This document shows positions 32,893 through 41,700 of a DNA stretch of 45,543 nt, piece by piece. The DNA is from Flavobacteriales bacterium (lineage in GTDB: Bacteria; Bacteroidota; Bacteroidia; Flavobacteriales_F; PHOS-HE28): positions 1 through 45,543 of the forward strand of contig JADLBK010000166.1 in the NCBI GenBank assembly GCA_020847755.1, in the 5' to 3' direction. The stretch's first letter is position 1. Every line of letters starts with the position of its first letter. The notes beneath the pieces were generated by a model that saw nothing but the letters and a program-made list of their open reading frames with translations, searched no databases and had not been told where the DNA came from. The position numbers and the translations under genes were made by a program.

Positions 32893-34191
32893 TCACGGGA
32901 CAGGGATCCCGAAGATCACCTCATCCCGGTCGGGATGGGCGGCGAAGCCCTCGGCCAGCCGATGGCCGACGACCCAGGCGATCTCGCCTGCGGCGCAGAG
33001 CACATACACCGCCTTTTTCCGGTCCCGCGGCACTTTGGCATCGATCAATAGGTCGCTCACCAGTCGGGAGCCACGCCCTCCATGTGGCCTGAACCGGTCG
33101 CCGTTGCGCCATGGGCGAAGGACCAACGGACCGTGCAGGCGGTCGGCGGCAAGTCGCACCACATGACGCTCGTCCACCGGACCTCCGGGATCACACCGCT
33201 TCAGTTGCACTGGGGCCGATCCGGGCAGCACAAGGTCGGCGCCGATGGTGTATTCAGCCATGGGCCCGGTCGGATACGACCAGCGGAGGCGGTCGCGGTC
33301 CACGAGCAGCTGCCCACCCTTCATCGGGAACCGGGCGCCTGTTCTCCGGTGGGCCACCGCCCGCAGGATGCGGTCGAGCTGATCGGGGTGCACATTCCGA
33401 TGCCGGAGGGCCTCGTGCAACACAAGCCTGGGAAACGGCGTCGATTCCAGGAGATCGAAGGGGATCCCCTCCGTGTCCGCTGGTCGGTCGGTGGCATGAA
33501 GCTCCCAATGAGCGACAAGCTCCTGCAGGTGGCCCACGGACCGGGCCATGGCCCGGTCGAAGCCTGGATCCATCTGCCGCAGCAGCGGCAGCAGTTCATG
33601 GCGCACGCGGTTCCTGAGAAAGGTCGGATCGGCGTTGGTGGCGTCCTCCCGGAACGGGATGGCCTCGTCGGCAGCATATGCGGCCAGGGTGGCCCGCCGC
33701 ACCTCGAGGAAGGGCCGGATGAAGGGTCCACTGCGGCGGGGGATGCCCCGCCACCCGCGCAGTCCGGTCCCTCGCATCAGGTTCATGAACAGGGTCTCCA
33801 CCACATCGTCGCGATGGTGGGCAGTGGCGATGCGGCGGAGCCCGAGCCGATGGGCCGTGGAGCGTAGCCAATCCGCACGTGCGTTGCGTGCGAGCATCTC
33901 GATGGACCCCTTGGTCGAGGCGCGAAGTCGAGGCACGTGCAGCGACACGGTCTCGATCGGGAACCCGTGATCGTGGCACCACTTCAGCAGCCAGGCTTGA
34001 TCCGCCTTGCCATCCGCGCCGCGCAACCCATGCTCCGCATGAGCGGCCACCACCGGGTGGCCAAGCTGCCGCAGCACGTGGAGCAGGACCATGCTGTCCA
34101 GACCGCCGCTCAACGCGACGAGCACGGTTTCGCCCGGGTCGATCAGACCATGCGTGCGGAGCGCCTCCCGCACCTCAGGCACCAGCATCAT
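32893..34191 (-). CDS. tilS: tRNA(Ile)-lysidine synthase
   Basis: 432 residues. The PP-loop S-G-G-L-D-S lies at 28-33, followed by H-A-E-H-G-L-R-G and T-A-H-H-R-D-D-V-V-E-T. A TilS substrate-binding domain fills the middle and a C-terminal domain ends the protein. It changes C34 of the AUA-reading tRNA-Ile to lysidine. The start overlaps the pabB stop by 17 bases; a second ATG three bases later is also possible. Confidence 0.93.
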   Translation of the reverse strand: MMLVPEVREALRTHGLIDPGETVLVALSGGLDSMVLLHVLRQLGHPVVAAHAEHGLRGADGKADQAWLLKWCHDHGFPIETVSLHVPRLRASTKGSIEMLARNARADWLRSTAHRLGLRRIATAHHRDDVVETLFMNLMRGTGLRGWRGIPRRSGPFIRPFLEVRRATLAAYAADEAIPFREDATNADPTFLRNRVRHELLPLLRQMDPGFDRAMARSVGHLQELVAHWELHATDRPADTEGIPFDLLESTPFPRLVLHEALRHRNVHPDQLDRILRAVAHRRTGARFPMKGGQLLVDRDRLRWSYPTGPMAEYTIGADLVLPGSAPVQLKRCDPGGPVDERHVVRLAADRLHGPLVLRPWRNGDRFRPHGGRGSRLVSDLLIDAKVPRDRKKAVYVLCAAGEIAWVVGHRLAEGFAAHPDRDEVIFGIPVP

Positions 34192-35431
34192 TCAGGGCTT
34201 CAATGACGGAGTTCGCCTTCAGCGTACATTCCTCCCATTCGTGCTCCGGATCGCAGGCGGCTGTAAGGGCGCTGCCCGTCACCAACCGGGCGTCCCCTGT
34301 CCGTGCATCGTATTCCACGGTCCGGATCACGACGTTCAGATCCAGGTCCCCCACCCCGTCGCACCATCCCATGGTGCCACTGAAGAGCCCGCGACGCTGA
34401 TCCTCATGCAGGTCGATGAGGTCCATGGCCCGGTGTTTCGGCGCGCCGGTCATGGAGGCCATGGGAAAAGCGGACAGGACCGCATCGAACGGGGCACGAC
34501 CGTCGGCGAGGCGTGCTTCGACGCGTGACACCATCTGGTGTACCGCGCCAGTGCTGCGGATACCGCAGAGCTCAGGGACCACGACGGAGCCTTGGGCGGC
34601 CACGCGGCTCAGATCGTTGCGCACCACGTCCGTGGCCATGATGTTCTCCGCTCGCTCCTTCGGATCATTAGCCAGGTCCATGGCCACGGCGCGATCGGCA
34701 ACCGGATCGCTCACGCGACGGCGTGTTCCTTTCATGGGTTCGCAATGCACCCGGCCCTCCGCGGTCCAGAGGAAGCGTTCCGGCGAGAGGCAGATGGTGT
34801 ATCGGCCATCCCATGCATGAAAGGCTGCGAAGGGGGCCTGCGTCCGTTGCGAGGCGCGCGTGAAGGCCGCGTGCGGGTCGCGTTCCGGCAGGTGGGCCTT
34901 GCGTTCCACGCAGTAGTTCACCTCATAGACGTCACCGCGCTGCACATGGTCAAGCAAACGTGAGGCATGTTGAAGATAGGCGTCCTTGTCCGTGGAAAGC
35001 GACCATCCGTTCCACGGCGCGGATGGCAACTCGTCCACAGGGGCGCGCAGCCGTTCGAGCAATGCGTCGACGGCTTCTTGTTCGGTTCCCAGGAAATGGG
35101 TGCGGCCACGCTCCCAACGGACCATGACCTGCGGAACGAACCAACGGATCAGCGGCCAGTGACCGGTAGGTTGGTGCCTGCTGAACTGACCAAAGAGGCA
35201 TCCACGAAGATCATAGGCCAGAAAGCCCATGGAAGGGCTGCCGCAGTTCAGCAGCTCACGCCATCGCTCGAGTGAGCGGCCCGGGTCGTCGCCTTCCACC
35301 AGCGCACGGCAACCAACGCCAAGGACGGCCACATCGCGGTCGGCAGCACGGCGGTACAGCCATCGCGGCTCCATACGCAATGCCCGAGCATCGAACGGGA
35401 GGTCGTGGTCAAGCGTTCTGATCAAGCGCAT
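34175..35431 (-). CDS. pabB: Aminodeoxychorismate synthase component I
   Basis: 418 residues of the chorismate-binding family. E-P-M-K-G-T-R-R carries the lysine that marks PabB rather than anthranilate synthase, which has alanine there. G-D-V-Y-E-V-N-Y-C and the C-terminal blocks M-T-G-A-P-K and G-L-F-S-G-T-M-G are present. It makes 4-amino-4-deoxychorismate for folate, the pathway finished by folC at 4222-5439. A TAACTTCG box sits seven bases before the ATG. Confidence 0.88.
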   Translation of the reverse strand: MRLIRTLDHDLPFDARALRMEPRWLYRRAADRDVAVLGVGCRALVEGDDPGRSLERWRELLNCGSPSMGFLAYDLRGCLFGQFSRHQPTGHWPLIRWFVPQVMVRWERGRTHFLGTEQEAVDALLERLRAPVDELPSAPWNGWSLSTDKDAYLQHASRLLDHVQRGDVYEVNYCVERKAHLPERDPHAAFTRASQRTQAPFAAFHAWDGRYTICLSPERFLWTAEGRVHCEPMKGTRRRVSDPVADRAVAMDLANDPKERAENIMATDVVRNDLSRVAAQGSVVVPELCGIRSTGAVHQMVSRVEARLADGRAPFDAVLSAFPMASMTGAPKHRAMDLIDLHEDQRRGLFSGTMGWCDGVGDLDLNVVIRTVEYDARTGDARLVTGSALTAACDPEHEWEECTLKANSVIEALNDAGA

Positions 35432-35438
35432 GAGCGAC

Positions 35439-35446
35439 CGAAGTTA
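35439..35446 (-). promoter_or_regulatory. -7-like element TAACTTCG for pabB
   Basis: Minus-strand TAACTTCG, seven bases before the pabB ATG. The transcript should start within a few bases of the start codon. Confidence 0.5.
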
Positions 35447-35618
35447 TCCCGAGGAAGCAACCCGGAACCACCGATCGCGTCATCCGGAGGACGGCGAACG
35501 TCCCACCCTGGGACCCGCTCCTGAACTCATTCATCAAAACCCTGATCGTCAGACCACTAACGACCAAGCCCAGTGTCACAGGAACCCCAGTATGAAGGCT
35601 GCATTTGAGGACGGGGGG

Positions 35619-35649
35619 TTGAACCGGGCAAAAGAACCGCATAGATTTG
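35619..35649 (+). promoter_or_regulatory. Promoter TTG-N20-TAGATTTG of the T9SS cargo gene
   Basis: TTG at 35619-35621, 20 bases, then TAGATTTG at 35642-35649, an exact -7 match eight bases before the ATG at 35658. Same spacing as the ECF promoter. It lies downstream of another in-frame ATG at 35592, favouring 35658 as the start. Confidence 0.6.
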
Positions 35650-35657
35650 AGGTTGCC

Positions 35658-36995
35658 ATGATGAAAAAGTTACTCACGTCGTCCTGTGTTCTGATCGCTG
35701 GTGCCGTCCTCGGGCAGGCCCGGTTGGTGATCAACAACAACGCCTACGTGGTCTTTGACCCGAACACGCCGGCGGCACAGGCCACCTACCTGGTGGTGGA
35801 CAACCCCAACGCCAACGCCATCACGGTGGCAGGCACCGGGGCGAACATCGTGTCGGAGCGTGAGCGCAACTTCATCCGCTGGTCGATCGGGACCAGCACA
35901 GGCGCCTACTCCATCCCCTTCACCAATCCGGGTAACGTGAAAATGCCGCTGACCTACACGGTCCTTGGTGCCGGTAGCGCAGGTGGGTCCGTGCTGTTCT
36001 CGACCTACAACTACGACGGGACGGATGTGGCCGTTCCGGTGGCCAACCGGTGGAACAATGCCCTCTATCAGCCATCGGACGTCACGCACATGAACAACTG
36101 GGACACAGGCACGAACCTGACCCCGGGTGCGACCAACGAGTCCGGTCACGTGGTGGACCGCTTCTGGATCATCGACACGCAGGCATCCGGCTTCGCTTAT
36201 GCGAACAAGCCGGATGCGTCCATCGTGTTCGGCTACGATGCGGCCGAGATCACCGCAGGTAACACCATCGGCGCCGGCGACCAACTGATCGCCCAGCGCT
36301 TCAACTCGGGCACGAACGAATGGGGTGACTTCCTGCCCACCTGCGTGTGGAACACGGCCCCCTATTCCGTGGCCGTTCCGGCTGCGGGCGTCATCGCCGA
36401 TGCGGACTTCTTCCGCTCATGGACCTTATCGGATATCGGCAATCCGTTGCCGGTTGAGCTGATCGACTTCAAGGGGTCCTGTGAGGACGGTCAAGTGCTG
36501 CTCAACTGGACCACCGCTTCGGAACGGGACAACGATTACTTCGTGGTGGAGAAAAGCTTGGACAACATCGAGTGGACCATGATCGGACAGGTGGACGGCG
36601 TGGGCAATAGCGTGAGCACCACGAATTACTCCTTCGTGGACCCGAACCCCACCACGATGGCCTATTACCGGTTGATCCAGACCGATCTGGACCGCACAAC
36701 GACCATCAGCAAGGTGATCGCGGCCGGCTGCGGCATGGGCACAGGGATCGAGATCGTGAACGCGTTCGATGCCGGTGATGCGATGGTGGTGACCGTGAGC
36801 AGCTCGATGGCCGATGTGTACGACGTGACCCTCCTGGATGCGCAAGGGAAGGTGATGACCACACAGCCCCGCGCCGCGATCGCGAACGGGATCACCCAGT
36901 TGGTGGTTCCCACGGAGTCCATTGCGACGGGCATCTATGTGGTGCAACTGGAGAACTCCGGCAACCGCATGAGCCGTCGTGTGCACCTCCAGTAG
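35658..36995 (+). CDS. Secreted protein with T9SS type A sorting domain
   Basis: 445 residues. Signal peptide at 1-21 (M-M-K-K-L-L-T-S-S-C-V-L-I-A-G-A-V-L-G-Q-A). A beta-rich region of unknown type follows to about 255. Then comes the L-P-V-E-L-I-D-F-K module with L-L-N-W-T-T-A-S-E-R-D-N-D-Y-F and Y-Y-R-L-I-Q-T-D, common just before sorting domains in T9SS cargo. A C-terminal sorting domain of about 75 residues ends in G-I-Y-V-V-Q-L-E. It should cross the inner membrane by Sec and the outer membrane by T9SS. The function of the N-terminal part is unknown. Confidence 0.85.
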   Translation: MMKKLLTSSCVLIAGAVLGQARLVINNNAYVVFDPNTPAAQATYLVVDNPNANAITVAGTGANIVSERERNFIRWSIGTSTGAYSIPFTNPGNVKMPLTYTVLGAGSAGGSVLFSTYNYDGTDVAVPVANRWNNALYQPSDVTHMNNWDTGTNLTPGATNESGHVVDRFWIIDTQASGFAYANKPDASIVFGYDAAEITAGNTIGAGDQLIAQRFNSGTNEWGDFLPTCVWNTAPYSVAVPAAGVIADADFFRSWTLSDIGNPLPVELIDFKGSCEDGQVLLNWTTASERDNDYFVVEKSLDNIEWTMIGQVDGVGNSVSTTNYSFVDPNPTTMAYYRLIQTDLDRTTTISKVIAAGCGMGTGIEIVNAFDAGDAMVVTVSSSMADVYDVTLLDAQGKVMTTQPRAAIANGITQLVVPTESIATGIYVVQLENSGNRMSRRVHLQ

Positions 36996-37017
36996 GTGCT
37001 CCCATCGACCGAACACG

Positions 37018-37041
37018 AAAAGGCGCCTCCGGGCGCCTTTT
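37018..37041. terminator. Bidirectional terminator between cargo gene and lnt
   Basis: AAAAGGCGCC-TCCG-GGCGCCTTTT: a ten-pair stem with T runs on both strands, between convergent genes, one base from the lnt stop. Confidence 0.88.
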
Positions 37042-37042
37042 C

Positions 37043-38701
37043 TCATGGCCGACGGCGTGCGGACGGTACGCCCCAGGGCAGAAACGCGGCCATCAAGGTC
37101 GCCGCACCGGCCAACAGGGACGCCCACCGCACCACTTCGCCCAAGGCGACGAACGGCGAACGAGCGTTGTTCAGGAGCACGGTGCGGCGGATCGCGGCCT
37201 CCTGCCACCATGCCGTGGGTTGATGGATGATGCCGCGTTGGTCGACGAAGCAGCTGATGCCCGTGTTCGCCGAACGCGCGATGGCCCGGCGGCACTCGAT
37301 CGCGCGGAGGCTCGCGTAGGCCAGGTGCTGCCGGTAGCCGTAGCTGTCGCCCCACCATGCATCGTTGGTGATGATGGCGATGAGGTCGGCGCCATTGCGC
37401 ACATAATCGGCCACATAATCGCCGAAAACGGACTCGTAACAGATCACCGGAGCCGCTCCGTACCGGTGATCGGCCGGCCGGAACACCGTGCGCTCGACCT
37501 GCTGGGCGAGGCTGCCCGTGGTGCCGCCCATGTCGATCGACAGGGCTTCCAGGCCACCGAGCAACGCCTCGAAAGGAAGTAGTTCCACACCGGCGACGAG
37601 CTTGCTCTTGCGATAGGCGGCCGCAGGTTCGCCCGGTGCCACGAACAAGGCGGCGTTCGCCGCATCGTAATACCGGTCCGTGCCACCGATGGGACGTGCG
37701 GTCACCGTGCGCTCGTCCACATCGAGCAGGCGGGAGCTGGACATGCCTGCCAGTACGGCGCAACGCGGATGGCGCTTGTGCCATGCGCGGATGCGCTGCA
37801 CGCTTCCCGAAGCCTCCAGGTCGTTCTCCCACAACCCGGCAAGCTCCAGCTCACCACCGTCGGTGATGAATACGCGCGAAGGTTCCTGCAGCGCGGTCTC
37901 CGGTAGCAGCAGCAAGCGCGTGCTGTCGGTCATCTCGGGTTCGGCCAGCGCGAGCATGCCGTCCAGTTGCACCAACGGATCGATACCTCCGAACTTCTCG
38001 GAATAGGGATCGATGTTAGGCTGCACCACCACCACTTCCAGCGGATCACCGCGTTCGGCATAGGTGATGAACCGCACCCAGGAGAGCAGCACGGGTACGG
38101 TCATCAGCAGCAGCGGGCCCCATGCCGCCCGGACCCGACCACCGGATAGGAACCATCGCAGCACGAGCAGGTTGGTCAGCAGCACCCACACCGATCCTCC
38201 GAGGTGACCGGTGAGCTCGTACCACTGTACCCATTGCGGTCGCGCGGCGAACCCATTGCCCAGCGTGAGCCAGGGCCATTGCAGGTCCCATCGCATGTGC
38301 AGGACCTCCCAGGCCATCCACCATCCGGCGAAGGCGGCCCAGCCCGCCCATCGGCCGTACCGGCGTCGCACCCGTCGGCCGATCGCGAAGGGAATGAGCT
38401 GCAGGCCGGAGTTCGCCAGCATCACGCCCACACCCAGCAACACACGGGTGCCCCAGCCCTCCTGCACCTGCCCGAGCCACGAAGTGGTCACCAGGTTCCA
38501 GAGCGCGAGCCCGGCGAAGAGCATCCAACCGGTGCCGCGTCCGGCGCACGGCGCACCTGGAGGGCAGCGCAGCTCCACCACGAGCATGAAGGGGACCAAG
38601 CCCACGAACAACAGCGGCGACAGGCTACCTGAGGCGGGCCAGGCCACGGTAAGCAGGACGCCGCCCAACAGGGCCAGGCACAGATGGGTGAGGTCGCGCA
38701 C
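37043..38701 (-). CDS. lnt: Apolipoprotein N-acyltransferase
   Basis: 552 residues from a GTG start. About six N-terminal membrane helices precede a carbon-nitrogen-hydrolase domain with the catalytic triad: E268 in L-P-E-T-A, K365 in Y-R-K-S-K-L-V, C421 in V-I-C-Y-E-S. It adds the third acyl chain to lipoproteins at the periplasmic face. No ATG lies near the N-terminus. The GTG at 38701 is chosen because a TACCTTCG promoter box ends eight bases before it and the first helix begins a few residues later. Confidence 0.9.
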   Translation of the reverse strand: MRDLTHLCLALLGGVLLTVAWPASGSLSPLLFVGLVPFMLVVELRCPPGAPCAGRGTGWMLFAGLALWNLVTTSWLGQVQEGWGTRVLLGVGVMLANSGLQLIPFAIGRRVRRRYGRWAGWAAFAGWWMAWEVLHMRWDLQWPWLTLGNGFAARPQWVQWYELTGHLGGSVWVLLTNLLVLRWFLSGGRVRAAWGPLLLMTVPVLLSWVRFITYAERGDPLEVVVVQPNIDPYSEKFGGIDPLVQLDGMLALAEPEMTDSTRLLLLPETALQEPSRVFITDGGELELAGLWENDLEASGSVQRIRAWHKRHPRCAVLAGMSSSRLLDVDERTVTARPIGGTDRYYDAANAALFVAPGEPAAAYRKSKLVAGVELLPFEALLGGLEALSIDMGGTTGSLAQQVERTVFRPADHRYGAAPVICYESVFGDYVADYVRNGADLIAIITNDAWWGDSYGYRQHLAYASLRAIECRRAIARSANTGISCFVDQRGIIHQPTAWWQEAAIRRTVLLNNARSPFVALGEVVRWASLLAGAATLMAAFLPWGVPSARRRP

Positions 38702-38709
38702 GATGGCGC

Positions 38710-38717
38710 CGAAGGTA
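38710..38717 (-). promoter_or_regulatory. -7-like element TACCTTCG for lnt
   Basis: Minus-strand TACCTTCG between the porU2 stop (38725) and the lnt GTG (38701), eight bases before the start. Confidence 0.5.
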
Positions 38718-38724
38718 GCTGGGC

Positions 38725-41700
38725 TCAGTAGAGCAGATACATCTTGCCGAAGCCCTTCTCGATGTGGGGCGAGGCTCCCGACTCGCGCCGCTCCATCTCC
38801 TCCCCGTGCAGCTGGGCGATCACGCGATAGAGGTAGACCCCGCGGCCAAGACGATCGCCGAACTGGTCGGTGCCATCCCACGCGAACTCGGTGATGTTGC
38901 GACCCACGCGCACCGGCCCCAGCTCGGCCAGGCCGATCTCCCGCACCACGCGACCGGTGATGGTGAGGATCTGCACCTTGAGGTAGGTCGGCGGCTCGGT
39001 ACCGGTCACTGTGAAGACAAAACGCGTGCTGGTGGTGAAGGGGTTCGGGTAGTTGAGGACGTCGGTGATGGTGGGCCGCGTGATCACCTCGAACCGGATG
39101 TCGTAGTTGCGGTCGCCGGAGATGTTGCCGCTGGCATCATTGGCCTGCACGGTGAGCTTGTACACCCCGTCCGTCGTGAACGTGGGGCGGTAGTCGATGC
39201 GCGCGATGTTGTCGGCACCCGTGGCCGGGATGAAGCGCATGAGCTCCGTGCCGGCGCCATCGCGGAAGTGGATGCGGCGGACCATGCCCGAAGGCTCCGT
39301 GAGGAAGACCTTGAAGTTCACCGTGTCGGACGGCTGATCCATCAAGAGGACGGGGTTCTCATCGTCCAACGTCACCAGGATCTCGGGACGTGCGCTCACG
39401 ATGTCACCGTCCAGGATATGGACCCCGTCAAAGGTCACGTCCAGCAGCGGATTCTCGTTGTCCTCGCTCACCGTGAAACGGAGCTGGGCGATGTTGTTGA
39501 AGTGGTACTGTTCGTACTGGTCGTAGCGTCCGGTCGCGCTGTCCACCGGGTTGGCCTCGATGATGATGGTGTTGAGGCCCCCAAGACCGCTGGTGCTGAA
39601 CCGGATGGTGTCCATCAGCACGCCACCGGCCGGCAGGGGTGCGTTGCGCTTGTCATGCACGGGCCGGCGCTGGCCGGACGCGTTCACCACCCAGGCATGC
39701 ATCAGCAGGCTGTCCATGTCGAAGGGGCTGATGTTGTGCACGGCCACGGCCAGCTCGGCCTGCAGCGGCTCTGCGATACCTGCCAGGTTGCTTACGAAAC
39801 CCAGGGGGGGATCGATGGCGCACTCCGGCTCCGGCGTCATCAGCAATTGCCAGCGATCGAGCTGGGAGGGCAGCGGTTCGGCGACCGAGTCGTTCAGGAG
39901 CTTGGCGCGGAGCCGCACATAGGGGAACTGCGCTGCATTGATGCCGCTCTGGAAGACCGCCTGGGGAATGGAATCCAGCGGCCCGCCCCGTTCGAACACC
40001 AGCTGTTCGGCGCCCTGCGGGGACACCCCGTACACCTGGATGTTGACGCTGTCGCGCACATCGTTCGGGAACTCGTCCCAGTACAGCCCCTTCCACTCCG
40101 ATGCGGGGCCGGCCCAGGGCGCCACGATATCACCGGCCACGCCCTGCGTGGTGACGAAGGTCGACAGGTTGATCGCCGCAGTGCTGGAGGCGCCCATCAC
40201 CTGGATGGCCGACCCCGGATCGCCCTTGGTGCCGAAGAAGATGTACGGCACGGTGTCGGGCGCGCTCTGCAGATCGGTGGCGCCGATGCTGTTGAAGGCA
40301 TCGTACAAGGCCTGGCCTCCGTTGGCGTCCATGCCCGGTTTGTTGAGGCCCACATAGGTCCACATCAGGATGTGGTAACCCGGTGGCACCTGGTTCTCCA
40401 GCAGGTCGGTGAGACCGGCCATGTGCGAGGGGCGTGAAGGCCAGTAGGAGAAGTACTTCTGCGCCCGGCTGCTGCGTTCGCACAGACTGTCACAGCTGTT
40501 GATGTTCCCGAACTGATGGTCGAGGTCCTGGCCGTTCCAGCAGGTCTTCCACGGCTCGAAGGTGGCGGGGTCGATCACCGCCACATGCAGCGCCCGCTCA
40601 CCACCGCAGCCCTGGCCATCCACCCACTGCAGATCGATGTAGTAGCTGCAGATGAGCCCACTGTTGCCCGTCACTTCGCATCGGATGCCGCGCGGGGCAT
40701 CATTGAACCGGAAAAGTCGCTGCGGACGGTCGTAGATCACCTGCGGGAATCCATCCTCCTTGAACTGAAAGAAGTGGGCCTGGCCCCAGCCGCGCCGGTC
40801 GGTGATGTGCTGGAACGAGGACTCGCGCCAGTCATAGGAACCATCACCGGTGCTGTCCGGTGTACAGCGCCAGAAGAACACCAGGCTATCCTGCTGTGTG
40901 TTGAGCCCGAAGATCTGCTGGGGCGTCCAGCTGACCACCCCGCCGGGCGCGTTGATCACGACCTCCTCGAACGCCGGGCTGTCGTACGTGTCCACCGTGT
41001 CGATCTGGAACCGGTAGGCCCGCATGGGCGCGAAGGGGTCACCCGTGCTGGCCTTTAGCACGGGTTCCGCATCGGGGATGATGGCGAACTTGAAGGGCTC
41101 CACGGGGAAGATCTCGCCGCTGGTGATCAGCAGGGAGGCTTGCACCGTGTTGTTGCCCAGGTCATCGATCTCATCGATCAGGTCCTGGTCGATGTCCACG
41201 CGGATGTTCAAGGCGTTGAGCCCCTGACCACCCTCGTTCGCAAGCACGGGCAACCTGAAGCGCACCGTGCTCCTGAGGGTGTCCGCTGAAACAGGGGCGA
41301 ACATCGGCTGAAGCACCTGGTTCTCCTCCACCAACCTGCGCTCCAGCACCACGTTGGTGGTGGCCCCGATGCCCTTGCCCAGATTGGTCACGATAACCTC
41401 CACGGTGAAGGTGTCCAGGTCGGCGGTCACGGGATCGGGCGAGATCAGCACATCTAGCTCGCTCACCGACAGGTCGGGCAGGTCGAACGAATGCAGCACC
41501 AGGGTGGGGTCACCGTGCAGCGTGAAGGTGTGGGCGTTGTTCACGTTCAGGTAGCCGCTGCCCTGCAGCTGCTGTTTCGCGGCGAACCGCATGTGCTCAC
41601 CGATGCCGGCGCCGTGGTTCACCTGGCTGAAGCTCCGGTACCACTCCAGGGTATAGAAGTAGAGCATGTTGCTCAGCCCGATGTCCACCGACGCCATGAA

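Noticed and set aside
35592..35657. Earlier ATG at 35592 as the start of the T9SS cargo protein
   Set aside because: It precedes the promoter elements at 35619-35649, and the signal peptide begins at 35658.
38764..40437. Open frames on the plus strand opposite the PorU2-like gene (also 41491-42549 and 42553-43935)
   Set aside because: Biased composition and no recognisable start signals or domains.
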